A DNA stretch of 64,000 nt from Torymus aiolomorphi (taxonomy: Eukaryota > Arthropoda > Insecta > Hymenoptera > Torymidae), in contig CM070873.1 of NCBI GenBank assembly GCA_036365515.1, forward strand, positions 226,067,876-226,131,875. Direction: 5' to 3'. The position numbers and the translations under genes were made by a program. Shown here piece after piece: positions 32,931 to 48,230 of the stretch (its first letter is position 1; each line of letters starts with the position of its first letter). The notes under the pieces were generated by a model. It did no database searches, was not told where the DNA came from, and saw only the letters and a list, made by a program, of their open reading frames with translations.

Positions 32931-35900
32931 AGATCTTCATATTTTTGTTACTGCAAGACAACATTAAAATAAAATAAAAAGTTTCCACATTAACTTTTAC
33001 AATCATGTCAAAATTTTTCATTTACAGAAATTAAAAAGTATATAAAGATAAAGGACGTGTCTATATTGAATGAAAACCCAATTAAGGTCAGCTACCTAAT
33101 AGATATTCAAATATTGAAAAGAAAAGATAATTTCAAGTATTATATATAAAGCCCTCCCAACGATAGAATTAATAAGAGCCATCATTTAATTCCTATTAAT
33201 TACGCTCGCGGGTACAATAAACCCATTCGCTCGACGATTAATTAGAACCAAACCGAAGAAGTCGCCCATCGGGCGAACCGCAGGTTTCTTGTGAAAAAGG
33301 GGCTGGTAGCAAGAAAAGCCGCTTTGACAATGCAATTACTCATCCGTGAATGCGCCGGAGCGCGTGGCGCTCTGGATTATGCGAAATAAAGCGTCACTGC
33401 TGCTGTTGATGGCCGAGAACAATGGAAGGGTCGCGATGAAGAAGCCGCCGCCACCGCCGCGGGAGAGGATGAAAAGTTTCGTCAGCGGATAGGCGACTTC
33501 GGAAGTCTCTTTCCACTGTGCCTTCTAGCTCTGCATCGTCTGGCTGTCTTCGCTCGTCGATAGCGCCTGATAATTATTCGCCAGTCTCTTTTGTTCCATT
33601 GTTTGAGTAATTGATTTTCCCGAAGTTTTGAAATTGGCAATATCTCCGCAAATTAAAATCGATTATTCATATGTAACGGTCTTAACGTGAATTGTATCAT
33701 TTCAATTCTTTTTTCCTTCTTGCTTGGCTGATTATATTTGCAGTGCATCATGCAACATTGTTGTACGCGGCTTCAAATTTTAGGTAAGGGGCAAAGTTTT
33801 ATTATTTCCCGAACATTACTTTCTTTAAAGCTTGCATGAAAATAACTAAAATATCCGAAACCAGTCGATATCAATCTTGATAAGTAGCCGAGATATTCAT
33901 AATTAGTTTGTGCTGCAAAGACTGGCCAAGATAATTGTGAAAAACAATAGACAGTGAGGTGAATTTAGACGTTGAGAGGGAGTACACACAATTACCCGTA
34001 GGTACACGCGAGCAAACGCAATTAGATGCGAGGAGGAACCTTCAACGCGCACAACGAGCTATTACGCGCTGACAATGAGTGCCTCGCGCTGTTTCCTCGA
34101 ATCCATGGTACTTCACTTAGAATGTACCCTCAGGCTACGGCCTGCCATTGCTGTAACGCGCCATCAAGCGCACTCGTAGCGAAAAAAGTGCTCCCTGTGA
34201 TGGATGATTTACGTGCGCGGCGATTGACAATCTCATGGTAACGACGTCGATGAAAATGGGGTAAACAGTACGTTTGAGTTAATCAATTTAAATATTAACG
34301 TTTCGATTTAACTTACGACTATAAAAGAGCTGTTCTTGCACAAATTTGCCCATCTCACCTGTAACAAAAATGAGATTTACAGTTAGATTCATACAATTAC
34401 TCTAATAAATTTAAAATTCATATCTTTGTTGTGTTACTATAAAGATAGAGTAGTTTAGATAAATATGTACATCGTCACACATAGGAAACAGTAATTTAAA
34501 TTATATACCATAACACACAATATAAAATCAGTTTTATTTTTGTTTTAAAAGATAATCACCTTTTATCGGATACCAACGGGTATCCTATGCCAAAACTTTC
34601 AGAGTTTAAACCAAATGGAAACTTAATATTGTAATCCGATAAAATTTTGTTCAACAATAAATAACATAGATGATAATAGATGTATCATACCATTTTTCTT
34701 ATATTTGGTGTACCCAAATTTTCGAAGCTTGAGTTGTTTATAGATTAAGGTATAGCTTGAAACAAACAGACTTGTAAAAAAATATATTTGGCACATTTTA
34801 GTAATAATAATGTCCCAGAACCATTTTACTCACATAAAAAATCAATGTAATAGTGAAAATTAATATTAATTAACGGCAATAATGAAAATTAATATTAGTT
34901 TCGTTGAAAGTCTAGTTCAAAAGTATATCACAAGGCTTACTGGTGGAACAATGCCAATTTTTAGCAAAGATTGTCTGACAATTTGAAGCTGTTTTTTTCT
35001 GTTTCTCTACAAATTTTCTTTGTTAGTTATACGTGGAGTGCTATAAAAAACGTATAAAATAAAGTCTGACTTGAGTCGGATATTTTAACTAACTTGGAGA
35101 TCAGGTCTTCGGATCCCAGATTCAGCTCAAACTTATGTTTTTGGATGTAGAAATGTGAAGAAAACGGCACTGTTAGACCCTAACGCTTAAAATAACTCAA
35201 GTTATGTACATTCTTAGCTTTATTTTGAAAAAAATCTTGAAAAACGACTATTTTTGAAAATATAATCATTTAATCTTGAAAAGTTTTAAAAATCATTTTG
35301 AAAAGAGAAAATAAATTTAGACAAAACGAGCTATCATTTTTTAGAATTGAAAAATATAGATTTCTTCCAAAGTACTTAATAAACGTTTAAAGTTGAGCAG
35401 CGAAAATGTACCAAAATATTAGGAGTGAAACGAGAAGTTTGAAAATTTCTTTCTATTTTTTTAATAAACTTAAATATAATAATGTAAATGATAAAATAGT
35501 GTATTAAAATCACTCACATTTTCTAACCAATATATGAATTTAATAAACTAAAAAGGTTCAAAAGCTCAAAAAACATTTATAAGCTCACGAGCTTATGCAA
35601 CTAAATTGAACTTTTTTCAAACTTTTACTCGAAAAAATACGAAATGAAAAATATTAAATTAGCTTCATACATTTCGAAACATAGAAATTTTATACGCTGA
35701 AAAACATTATTTTCACCTGTATGCATTTTGTAATACAACAAAAAAGAAATTACAAATTTTTAAAATATTCGTTCGCATCCCTACAAAATATACAGTTCGT
35801 CGAACAGCAAATTTTGGAGGTTTAGCAGTGCATTTTCTATACCTAAATTTAAATTTTCATAACTTTTGAAAAAATAAGTATTTTTTATTCTGAGAAAAGC

Positions 35901-36350
35901 AAATCCAAGCTCCCGTTAGATTTTTAACAGTTTTTAAAAAGTAATTTAACAACAGTTTTTTCTCGCTCCCTAAGTTGGTGTTGCTTAAAACATATAAATT
36001 GGAATGTTATAATATTATGAAGACTGCAATATCATAATCTTTATGTTAAATGTTATCTTCCTAACATGCTTTTGTAAAATAAGTCATTCGAAAATGAAAT
36101 TGTTGTTATTGCATTTTCCCACATAATCAAGATTGAAAAATACACTAATTTACTTTTAAGATGTGAGAAATAATTTATGTCTAAAAACAAAATTAAATTG
36201 TTTTAAAAAAATAATTGGATTGTTTGATTGACCAGTTTCACAACAAATTTTTATCGCGATATGTGGTCATTTATATTATCAACAAAGTTTCCACTGTATT
36301 CGAGCATCTATTGATTTTTGAAATAAATTTTAAATTTATTCACAGCTACA
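32931..36350. other. Unassigned DNA
   Basis: 33180-33600 is more balanced in composition and includes a short CCGCCGCCACCGCCGCGG run. 34020-34250 has an open frame without a domain. The remainder is AT-rich with many homopolymer runs. No repeat within the window and no gene recognised. Confidence 0.35.
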
Positions 36351-37090
36351 TAGTCACTAAAAAAAAAAATTACAAGAAACATCAATGATCCAAAGTATCA
36401 AATATAATTTCGCACCGCATGCACTTTCATTATTTGCATTTCGCAAAAATATTTTCATGAAGATATTTGAAGTGGCGATCCTCACGCTCTTCTCGCATGA
36501 CCCTCCACCCCCTTGCTGTCCCTCTCTATTCACACGTTCTCGCCCATGCATTTTCCATCTAGCTGTTCATTGTCGCGAGCTCTTTCACTCCTCTTTCTCT
36601 CTCACGCGCACCCACGGCATATAACCCTTTAAAGGGACATTCTTGAAACGCTCGTGAAGGCGCGGGAGAGGGGATTTAATTAAATTACATTACATTATAC
36701 GCGTTCGTATGCAGCACAGTAGCGCCGCCGTCGCGCGCTGCTCAGAATTAAATGCCTCGCGTAGCTAATCTCCGGGGCTCGCGTCCGCGCGTATTCGCTC
36801 GTTCGCACGTACCACGAGCACCGCTGCCGCACGCACGCGGGCGAGGGAATTCACGCGACGCTCAGCAGATTTTGCACCGGCCCGTTCGCACTTTATTCCG
36901 AGTATACGTGTATGTTATGTCTGTATATATAGGTATATGTATACATAGTGTCTGTGTGTGGAGAGACAGGCTAGGTTGGCAGGCCGGCTGCGGTGGTATG
37001 GCGGCCTGTGTTGCTGCACTGTGGCTTCTCGATTAGCCGCCGAGACGACAATTGGCCCCCGCTCCCCGCTATAGCGCGGTCGATAATACT
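36351..37090. other. CpG-rich unassigned patch
   Basis: GC- and CpG-rich island in AT-rich surroundings, with TATATATAGGTATATG near 36925. Compatible with a promoter or 5' exon, but no conserved core element or coding domain is visible. Confidence 0.35.
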
Positions 37091-40000
37091 TTTTTCGGGT
37101 TTCGTTTAACGTAGAATACTATAACTGTTATTATCGTATAGATTAAAGTTTTTAAATCTTAAAAAATACGAAATTTAAATATATGTACACAAATAGGTAC
37201 GTAAAGTTATATATTAAAATTTATTTTCATACTATAATATTATACTGTAATATAATATTTAGATAGAAGAAGAACGCCGACGGAGGTATGAAAGCTTACT
37301 ATTGGCTCATCATCAGTGACTACTTTTCGTCCATTTTTCCCATGTTAAATTTCCATTAAAAAATGGATTTTTTTCTAAAACAGTGTCACAAAACCGTTTT
37401 CTAATGTTCACAAGTTTTTTCGTATATTTTATGATCTATATAATGAAAAAAAACTTGTCGCAAAGATGTGCCTTCAATTTTTTTTTTTAATTTTTTGAAC
37501 CCTCTAAGTGTGGAGAAATTACAAATTTCCTCATATTGGTGAAAAATAATTAAAATGGAAGCAGTATAAGCCAAAACTTATCAAGCATTAATTATCATTA
37601 GTCGGCTTTTTCATTTATTTCCTACTAAGAAAATTGATCAAACTTTTTATAATATTTCCGTTTTTATTAATTTCTATGTGATAAAATTATTCTTATAAAA
37701 TGCATATTGAAAAATAATTAAATTTACACCTTTAAAATCTACAAAAAAATATTTTGTTCAACATGAAAATAAGTTTTTATTATTCTAGGCATTTCGTCAT
37801 CTTACGGGCAGGGAGTTAAAATCAATAAAAACATAACTATTTATTGCAATGCATTAATGTTGTGAGTTCTGGAAGAAAACAAAATTATGTATATCAGACT
37901 CAAGTGAAATTAATTACCTGTCAAACAGCTTCCTGGCAGAAGTAAAAAATTTTTATTTTCACCCGAGCAGAAGTATCACTGTCTCTATCTTTGAAAAATA
38001 GAACTCAGTTTTGACACTTCATATTTCTAATCAGAAAGACTGTGTTCAATTTTTCTTTCATGTACGTATCTTGTACTAAAGTTATTTAAGAAACTCCAAG
38101 AAAACTCCTATTACAAACTTGTATTACACCTTTACAAACTTTTCAGATATATCTTCACACGTAACACGCTAAATGTTAACTGTCAAATTCATTCATAAAT
38201 TCAAAAAATAAGATATTTTAAAATACTGTATATGAAAACTGTTGAAATCAGTGTGAGATGAAGGCTGTGTCTATACATTGATGCTAGCAGAGAGGCATGT
38301 AGGTTACAAAAAGACTGAATATTGCTGTCGACTGTAAGATGGCCATTTTTGAGAATAAGAGTACAAAATCGACTGGTCATACGACCATTCCATAGCGTTT
38401 CAAATTCAAATGTACTTAATTTTATTTTTATAAAAAATGCTGTTCATAAATAAAATTATTTTGTTTTCTCTTTGTACTGATGATTTAAATAATATTTTTT
38501 GATGTTTCGATGTATATCCAGCAAACATGTTGAATATGTTTGAAACAGAGAAATGAAAAGAAATTACTAGAAAAAATGCAATTCAAACAAAAAATAAATA
38601 CAAAGCTTAATCTATATTTTTGGAAGCAACAAATATAATACTTTAAAACAAATTTGGGCATATCCTATAGGTATTTTTCTATCGAAACAGGTAGAATAAA
38701 GAAGAATCTATTTTTTGTCATTTAAAAAATTTTTCATTTTTTTAGCTCCTATAAGAAACAAATAGTTATGTTTTACTAGAGTTGTACTATTATATGCCTT
38801 ATATCTTTTCATTTCAAAATTCATATAACGGAATTTCTTAGTTTGCGTTTATAGTATATGAAAGGAACCCATTATGTAAAACGTTCGTAAAGGAATTTCT
38901 GTCACAACTAAAATGGAAATGAAGAGAGTTTGATTGACATTTTAATTAAAGCAACGATTTAGAGAACAAATAGTGACCTACATTGATGTTTGATTAGTCA
39001 GATGAAAGCAGCAACTTATTCCATAAGCTGTTGTAGCATATTAGTATCAAGAACTTTAATGTTTTCATTCTATGAATTTCTCCTATATGCACATGTTATT
39101 GCGCAAAGCACATATCTTTTCATGGTTGGTAGTACAATACATATAGAGTGTGATGAAAGAAATGTACTAAAAAAAAGACACACAGCGTACTATTCGCCGC
39201 ACATCCTAGTGTGACGCACGTGCGCGCGCATCGATCGTCTTATATCGAATGCATCGGAACGTCTTAAAGTGCTTTACGTGCGCAAATAAAAAAGCATCAG
39301 CGCCGCCATGAAAGCAGTCCATAAACGGGTATATTAAGCGTCCCGGGGGGAAGCCCAGGAGAACCATATACTGCACGGAGAGTCCCAAAAGAGCAAGCGC
39401 GAACTGACGCACGAACGGGATACCGTTGTTGGTACATATAGCACATCATCTAATAAAAGAATGCGAGTGCGAACCGCTGGAATTGAACCTCGCATGGCTT
39501 ATAGATTGGATCAATTTGCATACAAACTGCGCGCGTCAAGCTGCAGATGCAGGAAAAAGAAGAATAAAGGCGCTGAATTGGTTACACGGAGAATCAAGGA
39601 AAGAAACTACTCGGATGAGAGAATGGTGGTAGAAAAAGTTTACGTTAATCAATGTGTAAGAAGAGATTTTTTGGAATAAAAGGGTATTGGAGAAATAACA
39701 AAATTTTAGGATAGGAAGAAAGGAATGATAAAAACTGAAGTAAAATATAAGTATATGTATATAAACTAATCTATAGCGAGATACAGAGGAAGAAATATAT
39801 ACTTTATAGCTCATAAAGGTATGAACCATTACTTTTTTATGCGCGTTTTCTTCGTTTCACTGTTATTACTGAATTCTAAATATTTTTATGCACTCACGTA
39901 ATGAGAAATGCCATCTTTATATTTGCCATCGGTAACATCTACATGCTTGTTCTTTCCATTATGTTTTATTTGTTGTATAAATAGAATGCTTAAATATATA

Positions 40001-42770
40001 TATGAATGTTTGAAATTCTGAAAAAATTAGCACTTATAAAATTTGTTACCATACGGAATTGCTTGGCTATGAGGAGAAAATGAAAGATGAAAATTGAACG
40101 GAAAAGCCGCTGCAAACGAGCAAAGTTGAGAAGGTGCAGAAATCGAAAATAAGCCCGTGGAGGCAAAAAGGAGAAATGAAGAGATTGCGGAACCGGGAGA
40201 GAAAACATTGTAAGTTTGGCCGTAGTAAGGTACGTAAAAGAATATAGTTATCGTGTTGAAACAGTGAAAGTATAGCGGAGCAATTTCGTTTTATCGCCGT
40301 TAAAAGTACAGGGGCAATTATACCCTTTGCCTATTTTACATTGTAGCCAGTGTTTTGTGCGGATTATTACGAATGATGAAATGAGTGTTGACTTTATGCT
40401 TTAACTTCTTAATCATGCATATCTTAACAGGTAATCTACATTAGTCTAGCTTTTAATAAAATTTTACGTGATTTTGCTTTCTCAAAAAGAAAGTTTTGTA
40501 ACAGTGATCATTTTCAACACACAAATTTTGTTACTTTTCGATGTATTCAAGGTTTCTTAATCGGAAAAAAGATTTTATAAAACTAACGCGATTCATAATC
40601 TTGCGACGAAAATTAGCACTATTCGCTGAGACTACGCTAATTTTCGAATGCATATCAATAATTATTTTTCTTCTTTACTACATCAAAGCCCATCATTAAA
40701 AATTTAAAAATGAATATAAAAACCACGATTTACTTCATTACCAACGTAATCTTCACAATCAATTCTTTTAAAAAAACTAAAAAATAGTGTTGGTAACGCA
40801 GATATTAACAATATTAATTATTATAACTGTAAGTATTATTTTATGCATATCCGAAATTATTTGAGTATAAAAAAATATGTAAATAAATATAAATGTATAA
40901 ATGGGGAGGCCCGCTATTTCGACGATTTATTATAAAATTGAACTCAACTCTAGAATTTCACGACTTCGAAATCGTATTATTAAACATGTTTATTTTATCG
41001 ATGTGTTTTTGTTAGAAATCATATATTTAGAGAAAAATATGTTTGGTGTCGAATATTCGTACATTGGTAAAAATATTCTCTTATTTAGTACTTGTTATAT
41101 GTTTGGATTAAATGCCATGCTAACAGTAAACAAATCCTTTTCTCAGTGTTGGCATCAACCTCCTTACCAACTAGCTTATATTAATAATTTCAATCCGATT
41201 CTTCAAGGAGGGTACGGAAGAAATTTTTAAAGTAGATAATGTGAGACATAGGTCTGTGTATTTATTGTAATATCAATGAATATAGTCGTTAGATTTTAAA
41301 AACTCGATTCATTTACTATAATAATCTTTTTCTCAGTGTACAAACACTACACCTTCTGCCTCCCAGCCCGGTGAAAAACTCCGATGGATATCTACTTAAA
41401 TTGAAAAAGTAAAACCGGAAATAAGAGCCCAGAATGGCAGAGGGAAAGCTGATTGTCTTGATTTCCGATGCGATCAATGCGCACGCGGCGGCGCGCGCGC
41501 TCCGCCGGCGTTTAGGCGGGAAAAAGCTTCCTCTCCGCGAGACGAGACCATGGAGAGTTTGATCGACGCTGCCCATCGGATAACCCGTGTGCGCGCGCTG
41601 CGGGTCTAGCGAGCGCAAAATGAATTTGAATATCGTCGAATGATCGAATGCAAATTTTCTGCGAGTGCGCATTCATTAACGCGCCCGCGCCTGAATAGAG
41701 GCAGCAGCGCGCAGCGCGCGCGCAAAGAGAGTAAAGCGCGAGGTGACACGACGAGAATGCCTGTGCGCGCTCTCGCAGATTGGACTGATCGCGGCCATGT
41801 GTTCTTGCCTGCTGCGTGGGCGTGCACAGAATCGCCGCGCGAATTTTCAATCGAAATTGCTATTTGATCGTCCGGTTCGGGGGTGAGCATACGAATGTCC
41901 CAGGATTTTACATTGAGAATATGGAGAATACTGCTGGTCGTCGCTCCCCGCGGCAATTTTCCGAGATTTTTTATTCGATTTCTTCATCAACTTTGATTGG
42001 AAAAAATATTTGCAATAGAGGACGGTCGAACGAAGAATATCAAGCATGAGGATCAATTTGTCCGATTAAACCGGCCTTTACCTACTGTTGTGTAAGGTTT
42101 TTTTACTTTTAAGGCAAATATGTTATAACAATGAGATTATATTATTTTTTAGAACCTCTAGGAAATGTATGAAAATACTTCCCTAGTGGAAACCCAAAAC
42201 ATTTTATAACTAATAACTGAATATTTATATTAGAAACTTGCTATAGAATGGGGAATTTCTCCTGTCCAGTTTCTAGCTCCCGGTGAAACGCTTTTTCTCA
42301 TATTATTCGGCCATTTAATAGATTGGAAAATAGAATGAGTTTTTCGAAGATAAGGACAAGCTTGTTCTTGAGTATTTTAAGGGTATTAAAACTAATCAGT
42401 TTATTTAGTCTGTAAATGGCTAGTATGACAGTAGTGCTGTTATGACAAGGAGTGAGAGAGACAGAATCAGACGGAGAACTAACAGTTTGCTTAATTATTC
42501 ATCGACTGAGTAGAGCAAATGATTTTTTAGTTAATGTTATTTATTTATATTTTAGTAAGCCGTCTAATGCACTTTAATTCTCTTTCATCAACGATAAAAT
42601 TAGTAAGTAAATCAAATACGAATGTGTTGTTACGTTAATCTAAGAAATAGTCAAATAATTGTCGAAAAATCGTTTCACCATAACGATTAATTAACTAGTT
42701 TTACAAGCTATTTTTTAACTTCTTGGCCATTTCATATAGATAAATTTCTACTAGGGTTTTGATTATTATT
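37091..42770. other. Unassigned DNA
   Basis: Mostly AT-rich. 41450-41960 is CpG-rich with open frames on both strands that I consider compositional. A 70-bp segment at 41329-41399 recurs at 49397-49469. No other repeat or gene seen. Confidence 0.35.
41329..41399. repeat. Dispersed 70-bp repeat, copy 1
   Basis: TCTCAGTGTACAAA, then CCTCCCAGCCCGGTG, AAAAACTCCGATGGATAT and CTACTTAA. About 80 percent matched to 49397-49469. The copies part company right at TTAA, where a TTAA-type element end begins in the 49-kb copy. Confidence 0.8.
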
Positions 42771-43378
42771 TAACTGTGCTTTGAGAATCGATTTTGGTGT
42801 CTAAAAATGAAGCCCATTACCAGTAATTAGTTCTGATAGTCCCGTTGTCTCTAGATATGAGTTACCTAATCTTAAAAATGCATTATTTTATTGAAAAATT
42901 ATGTCTTTTCTATTGACTATAATTTTCCAAGTATTTATGATACGAAAACGAGCAAAAAAATATCGAAATAGACAGGAAAAGATGAAATTTAAGTTCTATT
43001 TCGTTTAAAAATATTAATTTTTCAGGAAATTGTACGGAATCAAAGATAGCGTAGGAAAATCGTTCAAAATACGACACATTAAAGCTTTTAAAAAAGAAGG
43101 GAATCTGTAACAATTTAAAAAATTTTTATTAATATTTTTAAACAAAACAGAACTTAAACTTTAGCTTTTCCTGTCTACTTTGATATTCTTTTCTGCTCAT
43201 TTTCGTATCATAAATATTTGCAAAATTATAGCCAATAGAAAAGACATAATTTTTCAACAAAATAATGCATTTTTAAGATTAGGTAACCCATATCTCAAAA
43301 AAAGGGCCTGCGAAAAGTAATTACTGGAATCAGGCTTTATTCTTAGGCACAGAAAATCGATTCTCAAAGCCCAGTTAA
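42771..43378. mobile_element. Foldback element with long inverted repeats, intact
   Basis: Arms of more than 200 bp are inverted copies: TAACTGTGCTTTGAGAATCG at 42771 pairs with CGATTCTCAAAGCCCAGTTA ending at 43378. Inner blocks include TTACCTAATCTTAAAAATGC, AATTATGTCTTTTCTATTG, ATGATACGAAAACGAGC and GACAGGAAAAG. The centre (about 43020-43120) is single copy, with AATCAAAGATAGCG. No coding capacity. A split copy lies at 13667-13920 and 17584-17770. Probably a MITE-like, non-autonomous DNA element; the tips suggest TA as target. Confidence 0.88.
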
Positions 43379-45120
<1,742 letters not shown>

Positions 45121-45262
45121 CTCTCCCTCTCTCTCTCTCTCTCTCGATCTCTTTCACAGTCTCTCTCTCTCGATCTCGCTCTCGGACTCTTTTTCGGCCT
45201 CTCTTTTTCTCTCCCTATCTCTCTCCTCTCTCTCTCTTTCTCTCTTTCTCTCTCTCTTTCTA
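45121..45262. repeat. Imperfect CT/TC-rich tract
   Basis: Interrupted CTCTCT and CTTTCTCT runs over about 140 bp, leading into TATATATATATA and the hairpin module. Confidence 0.92.
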
Positions 45263-45278
45263 TATATATATATACACT

Positions 45279-45320
45279 AGGGGGCTTCGCCCCCTGCTCG
45301 CTCCGCTCGCCAACCCCCAT
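45279..45320. repeat. GC-rich hairpin module, short version
   Basis: GGGGGCTTCGCCCCC (45280-45294) is a perfect 15-base palindrome with a TTC loop. It is followed by GCTCGCTCCGCTCGCC and AACCCCC. It recalls the modules at 9152 and 28782 in motif order, but the ATGTAAAAAC hairpin is absent. Confidence 0.75.
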
Positions 45321-45829
45321 TTTTAGTGTGAATTGTTAAAAAAATATTATAGCAACAGCTAATACAACTGAAAATCGTTTTCTAAAATATGTGTAAACTG
45401 AATTTTGTTTTTAAAAATGGTTTTTTTCTAAATTTGCTAGATATACTCGAATATTCATTCAGTAAATAATCACAAAAATTTGGATCAAATAAATATGGAA
45501 AGTTATTTAAGTTTTAATTATATATAAAAATTGATTATTTTAAAAAATATAATAATGTAATATAAAATTAATCTTATAATTATAGTTGCGGATTATATTT
45601 CATTTGAAGATAAATATTGATAATAATGAATAAGAATAACCCCCTATTAAATAATATCATGAAATGTTTATTTTTCTTTTAAATTTTCTATATTGTTTTT
45701 TAAAAAAATTATTCTTAATATTTATTAATTTTTAAAATATTAGGTATATTTATATTTAACAAAATAATGCATAATATATATGTAGTTCATTACGTCAGCT
45801 CTGATATTATTTGTTATTTATTGATTATA
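45321..45829. other. AT-rich unassigned DNA
   Basis: No coding or repeat signal seen. Confidence 0.4.
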
Positions 45830-46775
45830 AACTAATTTTTCAGCAAAATCCAGTAATATTTTAATTCTTGTCCGCCATTTTGAATTTTCAAAATCTGACT
45901 TCAGATTCGTTATCAGCGAATCCGGAAATCCACAATATAAAATTTTTAGCAAACTCCGGTAAAATTCCAATTTTTGGCTGACATCTTGGGTCCATTATTT
46001 TGATTTTTCACAATCTGAGTTCAGATTCGCATTCAGCGTATCCAGACATTCCGTATATACAATTTTCAGCAAAATCCAGTAATATTTCAATATTTGACCT
46101 CCATTTTCGATCAGCCATTTTGAATTCTGAAAATCTGAATTAAGATTCGTAATCAGCGAATCCAGAAACCCCTTATATACAATTTTTAGCAAAATCCAGT
46201 ATTATTGAAATATTTTGCCGCCATTTTGAATTTTTAAAATCTAAGCTCAGATTCGTAATCATCGAATCCAGAAATCCTAATATGCGAATTCAGAAATCCC
46301 CCACATACAATCGCAAAATTCAGTAATATTTCAATATTTGGACGCCATTTTGAATTGGCAAAATATTAGTTCAGATTCGTAATCAGCGAATCTAGATACT
46401 CCCTATGTACAATTTTCAGCAAAATCCAGTAATATTTCAATTTTTGGATGCCATTTTGTATTTACAAAATCTGCGTTCAGATTCCTAATCAGAGAATCCG
46501 GAAACCCATAATATACAATTTTCAGCAAAATCCATTAATATTTGAATATTTGGCCTCCATCTTCGATCCGCCATTTTGAATTCTGAAAATCTGAGTTCAG
46601 ATTCATAATCATCAAATCCAGAAATCCCGTACATACATTTTTCAGCAAGATCCAGTAATATTTCAATATTTAGCCTCCATCATCGATCCGCCATTTCGAA
46701 TTCTCAAAATCTGATTACTGATTCATTACCAGCGAATCCGGAAACACACTATATAAAATTTTTAGCATAATATGA
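45830..46775. repeat. 115-bp tandem array, 8 units
   Basis: Each unit carries TTTCAGCAAAATCCAGTAAT, GCCATTTTGAATT, AAAATCTGA, TCAGATTCGTAATCAGCGAA and TCCAGAAA. The GCCATTTTGAATT block recurs near 45886, 46000, 46115, 46223, 46346, 46453, 46572 and 46692, with spacing of 107-123 bp. Divergence between units is moderate, so the array is not recently homogenised. Non-coding, satellite-like. Confidence 0.92.
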
Positions 46776-46779
46776 TGAA

Positions 46780-46975
46780 TGGATTAAGTATGGTGGGATA
46801 GGTGGAGGGGTAGGTGGAGAGGTAGGTGGAGAGATCAATGGAGGGGATGGAAGGGGTAGAGGGGCAGACACCCTTCAAAATAACATAAAATTTGAAAGAA
46901 TTTCACCGTAAAAAGTGGAGGGGGGTGGAGGGGAGTGGAGGGGGTGGAGGGAAGTGGAGGGGGTAGGTACCTACC
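46780..46975. repeat. G-rich GTGGAGGGG tract
   Basis: Repeated GGTGGAGAGGTA units at 46797-46865, then GTGGAGGGGGTGGAGGG-type units at 46912-46970, ending in GGTACC symmetry. Four or more closely spaced G-runs on the + strand are compatible with G-quadruplex formation. Confidence 0.85.
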
Positions 46976-47012
46976 CCTATTTTGAGCCTATGTTGAGTCT
47001 TACAACTATATA

Positions 47013-47020
<8 letters not shown>

Positions 47021-47046
<26 letters not shown>

Positions 47047-47047
47047 G
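47021..47047. repeat. Short (AC)n run
   Basis: About 26 bp of ACACAC next to the retrotransposon fragment. Confidence 0.85.
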
Positions 47048-47059
47048 CTTACACACACG

Positions 47060-47930
47060 TATATCCATACACGTACTATGTGGAAGGCTTTTGAGAAGCT
47101 AGTGTAAACTGCGTCTACTCGAAATGAGTTACAAAGAGCTTCGAATATAAAATCGTTAGATGTAACGTTGAGTGATTCTTTATGAAACCGTGTTGCTGGT
47201 CTACAATTGTAAGTAGGAGTTTTATTCATAAAACATCAGCAATAACAGCATCAAATATCTTAGCTAAATAACTCGTGATTGACATAGGCCGATAATTATT
47301 GATATTATATACTTACACTAAACGTCATCCTTATAAATGGGTATAATATGGGAGATCTTCCACATGGATGGGAAATGCCCCATAGAAAGCATTTTATTAA
47401 AAATAGCTCTAACTTGAGTTTCTAACGCAGACAAGCAACGCTTGATAAAAAATGCTGGAATTTTATCCGGACCAGAATTGACATGGTTTTTTAAGTTATT
47501 TCAGTATCAACCACAGAATTAGAATAAGGCTGGTGTATTGATATTACAAACGCAAACAGATCCAAAATAGAAAACACCAGACTGCAACTTATTCAATGAT
47601 GTAATATTGTTTAAATATATTCTCGAAAGTAATTTGAGTCTAAGTGATTTCATATAAGACCAAAAGGGTCGCAGATTTTTTTTAAGACTAGTTTCGACTG
47701 ATTTTATATAATTCGTATAAACTATCATTTTTTCGTCTAAACAAGCGGATACAAATTGCATGAACATCTATTAAATTTTATGCGATCATATGCCGCTTTT
47801 CAGAGACTATGGAAACGTTTTCTATCTTGCATTGCACGTCTGATCTCGATATCATACCAAACTGGATTAGGACTGGGATTCCTAACAATGATTAAAATAC
47901 ATTTATTAATTGTTTCTTGCATAGTAAGCT
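47060..47930 (-). pseudogene. Non-LTR retrotransposon fragment (endonuclease-RT linker and RT)
   Basis: Minus-strand remnants in the expected order: NPVWYDIEIRRAMQDRKRFH near 47870; SLKKNLRPFWSYMKSLRL near 47680; a block equivalent to GHFPSMWKISHIIPIYKDD near 47370-47325; NYRPMSITSYLAKIFDAV near 47295-47240; and FRVDAVYTSFSKAFHIV near 47125-47075, where the second catalytic Asp is replaced by His. Stops and frameshifts separate the blocks, and both ends are missing. The wording resembles retrotransposon 2 more than retrotransposon 3. Confidence 0.85.
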
Positions 47931-48183
47931 AAAAATCAGTTAAATTTGAGTCTAAATAATTATTCTGCAAAGTTCAGTACCAGTTCATATTTTCCAATTT
48001 ATTAATAATAATAGAGTTATAATCAACAGATATTGGAGAATTACCAATTTAAAAAAAATAGCTGATATGATGTGAATCCGTAGATAATAGTGTTAATAGT
48101 ATCGTCACATAGCCGAAGATTGTGAGAAGTCAGCGTAATTTCTTTGTACAGAAAGGGGCTTTGTCAGCTTTAGCGCACGTCAT

Positions 48184-48230
<47 letters not shown>

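Noticed and set aside
41512..41956. Overlapping frames on both strands at 41.5-41.95 kb
   Set aside because: CpG-rich DNA with few stop codons. The frames overlap on opposite strands and show no motif.
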